This document shows, in pieces, positions 6,738 through 15,355 of a DNA stretch of 64,000 nt. Positions within the stretch are counted from its first letter, which is position 1. The number at the start of each line of letters is the position of its first letter. A program made the position numbers and the translations under genes. This stretch comes from an uncultured Candidatus Melainabacteria bacterium (GTDB lineage Bacteria; Cyanobacteriota; Vampirovibrionia; Gastranaerophilales; Gastranaerophilaceae): positions 1 through 64,000 of the forward strand of contig CAKUXD010000003.1 in NCBI GenBank assembly GCA_934699705.1. Direction: 5' to 3'. The notes beneath the pieces were generated by a model. It had not been told where the DNA came from. It searched no databases and saw only the letters and a list, made by a program, of their open reading frames with translations.

Positions 6738-8381
6738 ATGACAAGTATCAACAATTTTTTTAAGCCACAAGTAGCAAATGCAAAGGCTGGCGAAGCGCAA
6801 TTAAGCGTATTTTACACGAACGATATGCACGGTGATATTAACCGTTTGGCTAAGTTAAAAACGGCGAAAGATACATTTGAAAAATCAAATGGAAATAACT
6901 CAACACTAGCTTTAACTGCGGGTGATTGTTTCTATGGTAAGGACAAACAAAGAATTGGTCTTATTTCTAAAGTTATGAATTTAATGAAATTTGACGCTTT
7001 TACTTTAGGCAACCATGAGTTTACTCCAGGCTCTAAAGGTTTGGCTGAAAATTTAAAAAATATTGATGCAAAAGCTGTTTCTGCAAATTTAGAAATTGGC
7101 GAAGATTGTCCTTTAAAAGATAGAATTGCTGATAAAAAATTAGTTAAATCTGCAGTATTCATGAAGGGTGGACACAAATTTGCAGTAATCGGTGCTTCTC
7201 CATTTGATGCAGAAGTTGGTATTACAGAAGATGCTAAATCTGGCGTTAGAGTTAAAGATATCGACAAAACTATCAAGGCTATTAACGAAGAAGCTAAAAT
7301 GTTAGAAAAACAAGGTATCAATAAAATCATCTTGTTATCTCACTTAGGTTATGGCGAACATGCTGACCTTAAAGTTGCAAGAGAAACAGAAGGTATTGAC
7401 ATTATTGTAGGTGGTCATTCTCATGCAACTATTGAGGGTGCAAATTCAGAAGATAAAGGTGGAACTCATAAATTAAATTTAGTTAAATCAAAAAGAGGTG
7501 AACCAGTTCTTATCACTCAAGCTGGAAAATTGAATGAAAAAGTTGGTTTCTTAGATGTTGTATTTGACAAAAATGGTGTTTTAAAAACTGATTCAATAAA
7601 AAATAATTTAGCAAATGTTGCGGATTTTGCTGAAGATAAAGCGGTTAATAACTTAATGGTTGATACGTTAGGCGAAAGAAAGCACTTAGCAAACGTTACT
7701 AACGGTTACGACCCAGAGTGTGAATTTGAAGAAAGATACAGAGAAAATCCTGTTCATAATATGTTAGCTGATGCTATCTTAGAAAAAGGTAAAGTTCAAG
7801 GCGTACAAGGTGTTTTATTTGCAACAAATACTGTAAAAGGTGGCGCTAATAACGAAATTTCAAACTATAATTTAAAATATGAAATGTTACCATACAATAG
7901 TTCTTATCAAGCAGTAGAAATGACTGAAAAAGATGTTGTTGAGTTATTAAACGCAACTTCTGCAAAAATGTTTGGCGAAATTGATCCGCCATTATTAAGA
8001 TGTGCAGGCATGAAATATACTGTTGACCAAGCAAACGCAAAAGCTCCTTTAACAAAATTAGAATTAACTGATGAAAAGGGTAATGTTACAGCTACAATTG
8101 ATACAAAAAATCCAAGTGCTGATAAAAAAGTAAAAATTGCGTTAGATTCATACTTATTCTGTGCTGATTACTCAAAACCAATTTTAGAAAAATACAAAGC
8201 TTCAGCTGAAAAAGTTGGCGAACAACAAGAAATTTTCTCAAATTATTTATCTAAAAAAGGTACAGTTGATTTTTCAATGCCAAAAGAAAACAGAATTACA
8301 GTAAAATACAACGATTTAGCTTCATACTGCCCTCAATACTCTATGGACGATAAAGTAAAAACAATGAAAAAAGAAGCTTAA
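6738..8381 (+). CDS. 5'-nucleotidase/metallophosphoesterase family protein (copy 1)
   Basis: The N-terminal calcineurin-like metallophosphoesterase domain (about residues 20-270) shows the metal-binding series YTNDMHGD, TAGDCF, GNHEF, SHLGYGE and GGHSHATIEG. A 5'-nucleotidase C-terminal domain (about 320-530) follows. Relatives hydrolyse nucleotides or other phosphate monoesters and are usually exported. This protein has no signal peptide (it starts MTSINNFFKPQV), so it should be cytosolic or leave by another route. It ends at a strong terminator. A paralogue with the same architecture lies at 9262, separated by a prepilin gene. Confidence 0.85.
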   Translation: MTSINNFFKPQVANAKAGEAQLSVFYTNDMHGDINRLAKLKTAKDTFEKSNGNNSTLALTAGDCFYGKDKQRIGLISKVMNLMKFDAFTLGNHEFTPGSKGLAENLKNIDAKAVSANLEIGEDCPLKDRIADKKLVKSAVFMKGGHKFAVIGASPFDAEVGITEDAKSGVRVKDIDKTIKAINEEAKMLEKQGINKIILLSHLGYGEHADLKVARETEGIDIIVGGHSHATIEGANSEDKGGTHKLNLVKSKRGEPVLITQAGKLNEKVGFLDVVFDKNGVLKTDSIKNNLANVADFAEDKAVNNLMVDTLGERKHLANVTNGYDPECEFEERYRENPVHNMLADAILEKGKVQGVQGVLFATNTVKGGANNEISNYNLKYEMLPYNSSYQAVEMTEKDVVELLNATSAKMFGEIDPPLLRCAGMKYTVDQANAKAPLTKLELTDEKGNVTATIDTKNPSADKKVKIALDSYLFCADYSKPILEKYKASAEKVGEQQEIFSNYLSKKGTVDFSMPKENRITVKYNDLASYCPQYSMDDKVKTMKKEA

Positions 8382-8393
8382 TTAAATATTTAG

Positions 8394-8432
8394 AAGAAGT
8401 CGGCGACGCTAATGCGTCGCCGACTTCTTTTT
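8394..8432 (+). terminator. Rho-independent terminator after nucleotidase copy 1
   Basis: A perfect 16-bp GC-rich stem (8394-8409 with 8414-8429) has a TAAT loop and ends in a T run. It cleanly separates the nucleotidase gene from the next prepilin, whose own promoter starts five bases later. Confidence 0.95.
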
Positions 8433-8436
8433 ATGA

Positions 8437-8465
8437 TTGACTGAAAAAAAAATAAATGCTAAAAT
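8437..8465 (+). promoter_or_regulatory. Promoter of the third prepilin gene
   Basis: TTGACT (8437-8442), a 17-bp spacer and TAAAAT (8460-8465) are followed by a GAGGTG ribosome binding site and the ATG at 8490. Confidence 0.6.
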
Positions 8466-8489
8466 ACCGATAAATTACTGAGGTGAAAT

Positions 8490-9170
8490 ATGAAAAAAAA
8501 TTCAATATTTAATAAAAGTCTAGCGTTTACATTGGCAGAAGTGTTGATAGTCGTAGCAATTTTAGGTGTTACGGCGGTTTTAACAATTCCTAACTTGTCT
8601 ACTGGTATTGAAGAAGACAAAATAGTTACGAAGATTAAAAGTACGGTTGGTATGTTAGATGCTGCTATTGCGCAGGTTATGTATGAACATCCTAATGATT
8701 TTGATGATTGGGGCAATATTAATAGTTCAAGCAACTTTTGTTCTCATATTTCTGAACATTTAAAAATTGGTAAAAATTGTGGAAAAGATGGGGGGTGCTT
8801 TAATGAAGCCGCTCCATCTAGTGCTTCTGGAATTAGTGGTGAATGTGATGAGATAGAAGGAAGAGATGATTTTCTATGTTCTTTTATTTTAGATAATGGA
8901 GTTTCAGTTGCAATTACAGAGTTTAGTATGGTGTTTTTAAATATTAATGGTCTAAGTGGAGGAAATGTTATGGGTCAAGATCTTTTTAGAGGACATATAG
9001 ATAAGAATGGTTCTATTACTTTTTATCGTGGTTTTGAAGTTGGTATGGATTCTTCAATGTCTTTTGATATTGAGTATCAGCCATTAATGTGGATTATCAA
9101 AAATGGAAATATGGATTATTTAAAATGTTCAAGTAGTTTAAATTGGAGAACTCAAACTACTTGTCCATAA
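8490..9170 (+). CDS. Prepilin-like protein (type IV pilin/pseudopilin family)
   Basis: A short leader (MKKNSIFNKSLA) precedes FTLAEVLIVVAILGVTAVL, giving an Ala-Phe cleavage site and Glu at +5. The mature protein of about 214 residues has a one-helix membrane/assembly segment and a soluble Cys-containing domain. It ends in the family motif WIIKNGNMDYLK and a terminal TTCP, so the last Cys probably pairs in a C-terminal loop. It has its own promoter and is isolated between two nucleotidase-like genes. No other pilus assembly gene (ATPase, platform or prepilin peptidase) is in the window. Confidence 0.87.
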   Translation: MKKNSIFNKSLAFTLAEVLIVVAILGVTAVLTIPNLSTGIEEDKIVTKIKSTVGMLDAAIAQVMYEHPNDFDDWGNINSSSNFCSHISEHLKIGKNCGKDGGCFNEAAPSSASGISGECDEIEGRDDFLCSFILDNGVSVAITEFSMVFLNINGLSGGNVMGQDLFRGHIDKNGSITFYRGFEVGMDSSMSFDIEYQPLMWIIKNGNMDYLKCSSSLNWRTQTTCP

Positions 9171-9261
9171 TTTTTGTGAAAATCGGTTAAGATAACTATA
9201 TTTTTTAGCAATTTTTCTCTTGTTATGTACTTAATATAAGTATAAGTGTGTAGGTAGTATT

Positions 9262-10899
9262 TTGACGTCAATTAATTCAAATATTTCGATTAATCCATTT
9301 AAGCCACAGGGCAAAAAAGATGTGAAAGAAACTGAATTGGGTTTGTTTTACGCTAATGATATGCATGGCGACGTTAATCGTTTAGCAAAATTTAAAACTG
9401 CACATGATATTTTCAAAAAAACAAATGCAAATACTCCAAACATGACTTTAGCTGCTGGTGATTGCCTTTTTGGCGCAGACAAACAACGTAATTCATTAAT
9501 GGTTAAATTATTTAACTTAATGGGTTTAGATGCTTTAGCTTTAGGTAATCATGAGTTTGCGGGCGGTTCAAAAAATTTGTCTAATTCTTTAGAAAAAGCT
9601 GAGTTTAAATCTGTTTCAGCCAATTTGGAAATTGATGACTCAAATCCTTTAAAAGATAGAATTAAAGATAAAAAACTTGTAAAATCCGCAGTATTTATGA
9701 AAGGTGGACATAAATTTGCTGTAATTGGAGCTTCTCCATTTGATTCTTATATAAATAGTATTGATAAAACAGTTAAACCTATGGAAATTGATAAAACTAT
9801 CAAAGCTATTAATGAGGAAGCTAAAAACTTAGAAAAACAAGGCGTAAACAAGATTATTCTATGCTCTCACTTAGGTTATGGTGAAGACGCAGACCTAAAG
9901 GTTGCGAGAGAAACAGAAGGTATTGATATTATTGTTGGCGGTCATACACACACTACAATTGACGGCGTAAATACTCAAAATAAAGATAAAACACACAAAT
10001 TAAATCTGTTAATGTCTAGGCGTAACGAACCTGTTGTTATTACTCAGGCTGGCGGTATGAATGAAAAAGTCGGATATTTAAACGTGTTATTTGACGAAAA
10101 TGGTGTTATTAAAGTTGAGTCTTTGAAAAATAATTTAATTGACCTTAAACAATTTGAAAATTCTAAAGTTGCAGAAAATTTGATGAATAAAGAACTTGGT
10201 AAAAAAATAGAACTTGCTACCGTAAACGGTACTTATACTCCAAAGAGTTCTCATCAAGAGCGTTATCAAGAAAACCCATTACACAATATTTTTGCAGATG
10301 CAATGCTTGATTGTGGTAAAAAATATGGCGCAGAAATTTCTTTATTCCAAGCGTCTTCAATGAGGGGTGGAGCGAAGAATAATATTTCAAATTATGACGT
10401 TAAATACACAATGTTACCTTTTAATAATGACCTAAAAATAGTTGATATTACTGAAAAAGATTTGGTTCAATTGTTGAAAAATACTTCTGGTTCAATCTTA
10501 ACATCAGATAAAGATACTCAACTTGTCAGATGTGCTGGCATGAATTATTCTGTAAGGAGTGATAAAGACTATTTCTTAAATGGTGGAAAAAATCCAATTG
10601 AAGCGTTAAATATTCAAGGTAGAAATATAAACGTATTAAATCCAAGTGAAACAAAAACAGTAAGAGCAGTTCTGACAAATTTCTTATTCTCAATGCCAAC
10701 AACAAAAGATATTATGGCTAAATATGAGGATAAGGCTATCAAAATTGGAAATGAACAAGGGGCTTTTTCTGATTATTTAACAAAACTAGATTCTGTTGAT
10801 TTGAGTAAAAATGAACAAAGAATAACACTTTCAACTACATACGCAAATCGTGATGAGTTGCTTTCAACGCGAAAAGAAGTTATGACTGCGTTAATGTAG
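9262..10899 (+). CDS. 5'-nucleotidase/metallophosphoesterase family protein (copy 2, TTG start)
   Basis: This paralogue of the protein at 6738 has the same order of motifs: YANDMHGD, AAGDCLF, GNHEF, SHLGYGE and GGHTHTTIDG in the phosphoesterase domain, then the 5'-nucleotidase C-terminal domain. It starts with TTG at 9262, preceded only by a weak purine stretch, so expression may be lower than copy 1. It also has no signal peptide. The two copies align over their full length, consistent with tandem duplication followed by insertion or retention of the prepilin gene between them. Substrate unknown. Confidence 0.83.
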   Translation: MTSINSNISINPFKPQGKKDVKETELGLFYANDMHGDVNRLAKFKTAHDIFKKTNANTPNMTLAAGDCLFGADKQRNSLMVKLFNLMGLDALALGNHEFAGGSKNLSNSLEKAEFKSVSANLEIDDSNPLKDRIKDKKLVKSAVFMKGGHKFAVIGASPFDSYINSIDKTVKPMEIDKTIKAINEEAKNLEKQGVNKIILCSHLGYGEDADLKVARETEGIDIIVGGHTHTTIDGVNTQNKDKTHKLNLLMSRRNEPVVITQAGGMNEKVGYLNVLFDENGVIKVESLKNNLIDLKQFENSKVAENLMNKELGKKIELATVNGTYTPKSSHQERYQENPLHNIFADAMLDCGKKYGAEISLFQASSMRGGAKNNISNYDVKYTMLPFNNDLKIVDITEKDLVQLLKNTSGSILTSDKDTQLVRCAGMNYSVRSDKDYFLNGGKNPIEALNIQGRNINVLNPSETKTVRAVLTNFLFSMPTTKDIMAKYEDKAIKIGNEQGAFSDYLTKLDSVDLSKNEQRITLSTTYANRDELLSTRKEVMTALM

Positions 10900-11259
10900 T
10901 AATTTTTGGTATGGTAGCATATGACAAAGTGAGCGTGCCTAAATAATTAAAATTTCTGAAATGTAAGTTATTTTATCAGATTATAAACATCTAAGGTCTT
11001 AAAGTGCTGTTATTACTGTAAAGGCAATTTTTTATTGAAAAAATACTTTAATATAATATAGAAAAATAAAAGTGAATTTTGTGCCGACATTTTCGACTCA
11101 TATTTCACCGCTCACAAATATCTTAACATATCTTGGAACGCTAATAATGACGAGCCAATATGCTATTGTGTTAAGATTTGTTAAGTAATATGTGTTAAAA
11201 AAAGCAATTTTTTCTAAAAATTTGTCTTTATATATATGTAAGGCAAACGGAGAGAGAAA
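10900..11259. other. 360-bp intergenic region upstream of a small abundant protein
   Basis: I see no ORF or recognisable RNA here. The stretch is AT-rich with a possible -10 (TATAAT-like) near 11052 and another A/T box (TATATATAT) near 11230. The latter, 25-30 bp before the ribosome binding site GGAGAG, is the more plausible promoter for the gene at 11260. A long untranslated leader or small RNA cannot be excluded. Confidence 0.3.
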
Positions 11260-11478
11260 ATGCAAAACACACAATTCGGAACTTTAATCGCACAAAACAA
11301 AGATACATTCGTTTACCTTAACAAAAATGATAGAAGAATGAGATTTAACAACGCTCAAGATCCAATTTACTTCTGCTTTGATTACGTAGAAAACAGACCA
11401 GTTGCTGAATTAGCAAAAGAATTTGTTAAAGATTCTATCTATGAAATCACAAACTTCGTTTCTAAAATCGTTAAATAA
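11260..11478 (+). CDS. Small conserved-looking protein of unknown function, probably highly expressed
   Basis: This 72-residue protein is not recognised. It starts MQNTQFGTLIAQNKDTFVYL and has no signal peptide, membrane helix or cysteine cluster; its one cysteine is in IYFCFDYVENRP. It is unusually rich in C-ending codons (AAC, TTC, TAC, ATC) compared with neighbours, a common mark of high expression. It has a strong ribosome binding site (GGAGAG) and its own terminator at 11572-11600. A single-gene transcript with optimised codons suggests an abundant small cytosolic protein, but no function can be assigned. Confidence 0.75.
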   Translation: MQNTQFGTLIAQNKDTFVYLNKNDRRMRFNNAQDPIYFCFDYVENRPVAELAKEFVKDSIYEITNFVSKIVK

Positions 11479-11571
11479 GTTGTGATAAACAAGTTTATAT
11501 CAATTTAGGATAAAGGAAAAGGTAAGGAAATCCCAAATAGGGAAATAGTGTAGTTTTATTTTAACAGACAT

Positions 11572-11600
11572 GGTGGAACAGAGATTTCACCTTTTTTTTT
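11572..11600 (+). terminator. Rho-independent terminator after the 72-residue protein
   Basis: GGTGGAA (11572-11578) pairs with TTTCACC (11585-11591, one G-T pair) across a six-base loop and is followed by nine T. It also ends one base before the stop of the convergent thioredoxin-like gene. Confidence 0.8.
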
Positions 11601-11601
11601 G

Positions 11602-12144
11602 CTATCTTTTATTTTTTTGAGCTTTCGCTAATTTTTCTTGATATTCGTTGAATAATCTTTCGTGTTCAGCTTTTGCCTTTTCCATATCTAAGAAGGAGCG
11701 CATACGCAAGTATCTGTCTAATTCAAATTTTAAACCATTATAACTGCCGACATCTGCAAGTGAAATGTGAATTTTGTTTCCGATTGATGGGTCAAAGATG
11801 TATAAATTTGGAACAGAAGAACCATGAGTTATAGAAATAGGGTAGTTTGCTGAATCTTGAATATCTAATTCTGCAAAGTTATATTTTCCTTTGTAATCTT
11901 TTTTTAATTGGTTAAAATGAGGGCGAAAGCTTATGCACGCACTACACATTTTTGTATGAAAAAATACGACAGTTGGCAAGTTTTCGTCTAATTTATCCTC
12001 GTCTGCTAGGGTTGTAATTGAATGTTCTGTTGTGTAGCTGAACATTGGAAATAAGTCTTCTCTTTTGTTAATTGCAAAAATAATTGCAACTAGCAAAACA
12101 AGGACTGCAACAACACTTGATTTAACTATAATTTTCTTTTTCAT
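11602..12144 (-). CDS. Membrane-anchored thioredoxin-like protein
   Basis: An N-terminal signal anchor (VVAVLVLLVAIIFAI, about residues 9-26) places a thioredoxin fold outside the inner membrane. The fold contains VVFFHTKMCSACISFRPHF, whose CSAC pair is the redox centre, and the cis-Pro region SSVPNLYIFD. It could reduce or isomerise periplasmic disulfides, perhaps in Cys-rich pilin-like proteins, though nothing links them directly. The C-terminus is a charged helix (KAKAEHERLFNEYQEKLAKAQ). Its ribosome binding site AGAGG lies inside the 3' arm of the hairpin at 12148-12187, so read-through RNA from glgC would hide it. Confidence 0.8.
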   Translation of the reverse strand: MKKKIIVKSSVVAVLVLLVAIIFAINKREDLFPMFSYTTEHSITTLADEDKLDENLPTVVFFHTKMCSACISFRPHFNQLKKDYKGKYNFAELDIQDSANYPISITHGSSVPNLYIFDPSIGNKIHISLADVGSYNGLKFELDRYLRMRSFLDMEKAKAEHERLFNEYQEKLAKAQKNKR

Positions 12145-12147
12145 ACT

Positions 12148-12187
12148 AAAAACCTCTTTGTATAAAGTTTAACACAAAGAGGTTTTT
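12148..12187 (-). terminator. Bidirectional hairpin between glgC and the thioredoxin-like gene
   Basis: A 14-bp stem (12148-12161 with 12174-12187) with a 12-base loop and T runs on both sides is a likely terminator for glgC. On the minus strand its 3' arm contains the AGAGG ribosome binding site of the next gene, which may make that gene's translation dependent on the hairpin being open. Confidence 0.75.
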
Positions 12188-12219
12188 TTAAATATTATAT
12201 TTTAAAAAATTTAAAGAAC

Positions 12220-13455
12220 TTAAAGGATTGCACCTTTTGGAACTACTGTAATTCCGTTTGGAGATACGTAAAATCCTTTTTGTTCATCGATTTCTCTATC
12301 GAAACCTATTTTTGTATATGGTGGAACTTGAACGTTTTTATCAATAATTGCGCGTCTAATTTCGCAATGTCTACCGATATTAACGTTTTCCATTAAAATA
12401 CTTTCTGTTACTGATGAATAAGAATTAATTCTTACTTTTGGAGAAAGAATGCATCTTGAAAGTCCACCACCTGAAATGATACAACCTTCTGAAACCATTG
12501 AGTTTGTAGCCATACCAACTCTGTCGCCTTCTTGCCAAATAAATTTAGCAGGTGGGTAGTTGTAGTTGAAGGTTCTTAAAGGCCATTCTTTAGCATATAA
12601 GTTCAACTCTGGACAAGAATCTAATAAGTCCATATTAGCTTGCCAGTATGCATCAACATTTCCTACGTCTTTCCAATAACCGCGTTCTGCATCTGTAATT
12701 CCAGGGAAAGAATTTTCCTTAAAGTTGTAAACATAAACTGGTTTACCTTCTTTTAATAACATTGGGATAACATTTTTACCAAAGTCGTGGCTTGATTCTT
12801 CAATTTTGTTATCACGATATAAAGCGTCAAGTAAAACATTTTTATCAAAAATATAGTTACCCATTGAAGCTAAACACATATTAGGGTTTCCAGGAAGTGG
12901 TCTTGGAGGAGTTTTTGGTTTTTCAACGAAATTCGTTAATTTCCAGTTTTCATCTACTTCCATAATACCAAATTCAGAAGCTTCTTCAATAGGAATAGGT
13001 ATAGCTGCGATTGTTAAAGCTGCGTTTCTTTCCTTGTGAAAGTCAAGCATTTGAGATACGTCCATTTTGTAAACGTGGTCGCCACCGAATACGCAAACGT
13101 AAGTTGGGTCTGCGTCAATGATGTGTAATACGTTTTGGAATACAGCATCAGCTGTTCCTCTATACCAATCACCACCTGTTCTCATTTGAGCAGGTACTAA
13201 ATCAACATATTGATCCAAAAATGGAGATAACGCATAACCTCTTGAAATGTGTTGGTTCAAGGAGTCTGATTTGTATTGTGTTAAAACTTTAATTTTGTAA
13301 AAACCAGAGTTTATAAAATTGTTCAATACAAAATCAATGATTCTGTATCTTCCTCCAAATGGAACTGCTGGTTTAGCACGGTCTTTTGTTAGAGGGTGTA
13401 ATCGCTTACCTTCACCACCAGCTAAAATCATTACTAATGCGTCATCAATCGACAT
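12220..13455 (-). CDS. glgC: Glucose-1-phosphate adenylyltransferase (ADP-glucose pyrophosphorylase)
   Basis: This enzyme makes ADP-glucose from glucose-1-phosphate and ATP, the committed step of bacterial glycogen synthesis. The 411-residue protein has the nucleotidyltransferase signature [20 protein letters not shown] near residue 11, GGDHVYKMD, a catalytic-domain stretch FVEKPKTP and a C-terminal left-handed beta-helix ([33 protein letters not shown]). Length matches the family. No other glycogen gene is next to it. A TATTATAATAG box near 13478-13489 on the minus strand is a plausible -10. Confidence 0.95.
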   Translation of the reverse strand: MSIDDALVMILAGGEGKRLHPLTKDRAKPAVPFGGRYRIIDFVLNNFINSGFYKIKVLTQYKSDSLNQHISRGYALSPFLDQYVDLVPAQMRTGGDWYRGTADAVFQNVLHIIDADPTYVCVFGGDHVYKMDVSQMLDFHKERNAALTIAAIPIPIEEASEFGIMEVDENWKLTNFVEKPKTPPRPLPGNPNMCLASMGNYIFDKNVLLDALYRDNKIEESSHDFGKNVIPMLLKEGKPVYVYNFKENSFPGITDAERGYWKDVGNVDAYWQANMDLLDSCPELNLYAKEWPLRTFNYNYPPAKFIWQEGDRVGMATNSMVSEGCIISGGGLSRCILSPKVRINSYSSVTESILMENVNIGRHCEIRRAIIDKNVQVPPYTKIGFDREIDEQKGFYVSPNGITVVPKGAIL

Positions 13456-13795
13456 TTTCTACCTCACTAAATACTATCTACATTTACTATTATAATATGA
13501 ATACAGATTAAACAATCATACAAAACGATGAAAAATCTTTTTTTTGTTAGTTTGTAACAAAATATTTACAAATCGTGCAAAAATACTCAAATAGTATTTG
13601 ACTTAATTTCTGGTTCGTGTTACAAATGTTGTGGGGTAAATGTATATTTTTTTAAGTCTTGCATTCGTGTAAGGCTTTTTATTTTTTTTATAGGTAAATT
13701 CTCTGTTTCGTAAAGATATTTAACAATTTTGTACTTTATAAAGAAAATGATTATTATATTGTTGATGACGTGTAACTTGAGGTTTTTAACGAAAC
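13456..13795. promoter_or_regulatory. 340-bp divergent region between glgC and fliF
   Basis: There is no ORF. On the plus side TTGACT (13598-13603) with TACAAA 17 bp later is a possible fliF promoter that would leave a leader of about 160 nt. A short inverted repeat (AATACT ... AGTATT, 13582-13598) overlaps the -35 and could be an operator. No sigma28 or sigma54 flagellar promoter is evident. Confidence 0.35.
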
Positions 13796-15352
13796 ATGAA
13801 TAATAATTATATAAAATTGTTTTTGGAAGATATAAGAAATCTTTGGAATGGGCTAGAAATCCCTCAAAAATTCGGTTTGCTTGCTTTAACAGTAGTTACA
13901 ATTATTGCCGCAACTTATTTTTTAGTTAAATCTTTTGAGCCAGAATGGACTGTTTTGTATAGTGATTTACCTGAATCTGATATTGCAAATATCGTTGAAT
14001 CCTTCAAAAAATCAGGTCAGGCTTACAAAGTATCCATGGATAAAAAGGCTATTTTAGTACCGTCTAAGGACAAAGATGATTTAAGAATTTTTGTTGCTGA
14101 GAATAGTTTGATTGAAAATCAAGCTCCAGGGTTTGAGTTGCTTGATAATATGCAATTAGGCTCTACTGATTTTAAAAATAAACTTACTAAACAAAGAATT
14201 TTTCAGGGAGAATTAACTCGTTCTATTGAAAAAATGAATGGAGTTAAAAGTTGCAGAGTTCAATTAGCAGATCCAGAGCGTTCTATTTTTGAAGACAAAG
14301 ACGAAGCTCCAACTGCGTCTGTTATGTTGATTTTAGACCCGGGTTATCGCTTAAAAGCCTCTCAGGTTAAGGCAATAAAAAATTTAGTTGCATATTCAGT
14401 TCCGAGAATGACACCAGATAGAGTGTTTATTACAGACCAAAACGGTGCAAGTCTTTCAGACGAAACAGGTAAAAATTCAAATGATATGGAAACTTTTAAG
14501 GCAAATGCTGAAAAGCAAACTGCTGAAAAAATCAGTCAAGTTTTAGAAAAAATTATGGGTAAAGGTAACGTTTCTGTACAGGTTAATGCCGATATAGATT
14601 TTAACTCAACTAAAGCAACAATTGAAACTTATGTACCAGTTGGAGAAGGTGAAGACGCAAGAAAAGGTGTTTTAACAAGTTCTCAAACAGAGGTTGAAAC
14701 TTACGAAAATCCAAACCAAGCACCTGTTAACGCAAATGTTCAGGCTCGTAATTTGAATTATGCAAAAGAAAAAAATTCAGTTAATTACAGTGTTTCAAAG
14801 GAAATTAAGCACGTTGTTTATGCTCCAGGAACAATAAAAAGAATGACAATTGCCGTTGCTGTTAATAAAATTCTGACAGACAAAGAAAAAGAAGAAATTC
14901 AAAATCTTGTATTATCTGCATCAGGCGCAAATTACGAACGAGGCGATGTTATTACTGTTTCAAGTCTTCAATTTGAATCAATTGCAGAAGAACAAGCAAA
15001 ACAAGAAGCGATTAACAAAGAAATCAAAACAAAATCAACTGTTGATTACTTAACAAAAGATTTAGGGCCATTGTTGGTTGTATTAATTTTAGGTTTGGCG
15101 GCTTTATTTATAATCAAAGGTCTTATGGGTAAAATGGGCAGAATTATTGATGTTCCAGATAAAAAGACATTTGAACCTCAATTGCCTCAGATTACAGAAG
15201 ATATTCCAGATGTGTTATTTTCTGATACCTTGCCTAAGATTGAGGCGAATATTGACCCAGAATTAGAACGAGCACGTATGGAATTGAATGACACAATTAT
15301 GGCTGATCCAGCAGAAGCTGCAAGGCTTTTAGTATCATTTATTAAGGAATAA
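13796..15352 (+). CDS. fliF: Flagellar MS-ring protein FliF
   Basis: FliF forms the inner-membrane MS ring on which the flagellar basal body and export gate assemble. Two membrane helices bracket the protein (LLALTVVTIIAATYFLVKSF near residues 27-46; GPLLVVLILGLAALFIIKGL near 423-442). Between them are the ring-building domains with the YscJ/FliF sequence (EWTVLYSDLPESDIANIVES). The cytoplasmic C-terminal tail (ELERARMELNDTIMADPAEA) matches the FliG-binding segment. It is first in a four-gene operon; fliG begins 3 nt after its stop. Confidence 0.95.
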   Translation: MNNNYIKLFLEDIRNLWNGLEIPQKFGLLALTVVTIIAATYFLVKSFEPEWTVLYSDLPESDIANIVESFKKSGQAYKVSMDKKAILVPSKDKDDLRIFVAENSLIENQAPGFELLDNMQLGSTDFKNKLTKQRIFQGELTRSIEKMNGVKSCRVQLADPERSIFEDKDEAPTASVMLILDPGYRLKASQVKAIKNLVAYSVPRMTPDRVFITDQNGASLSDETGKNSNDMETFKANAEKQTAEKISQVLEKIMGKGNVSVQVNADIDFNSTKATIETYVPVGEGEDARKGVLTSSQTEVETYENPNQAPVNANVQARNLNYAKEKNSVNYSVSKEIKHVVYAPGTIKRMTIAVAVNKILTDKEKEEIQNLVLSASGANYERGDVITVSSLQFESIAEEQAKQEAINKEIKTKSTVDYLTKDLGPLLVVLILGLAALFIIKGLMGKMGRIIDVPDKKTFEPQLPQITEDIPDVLFSDTLPKIEANIDPELERARMELNDTIMADPAEAARLLVSFIKE

Positions 15353-15355
15353 AAA

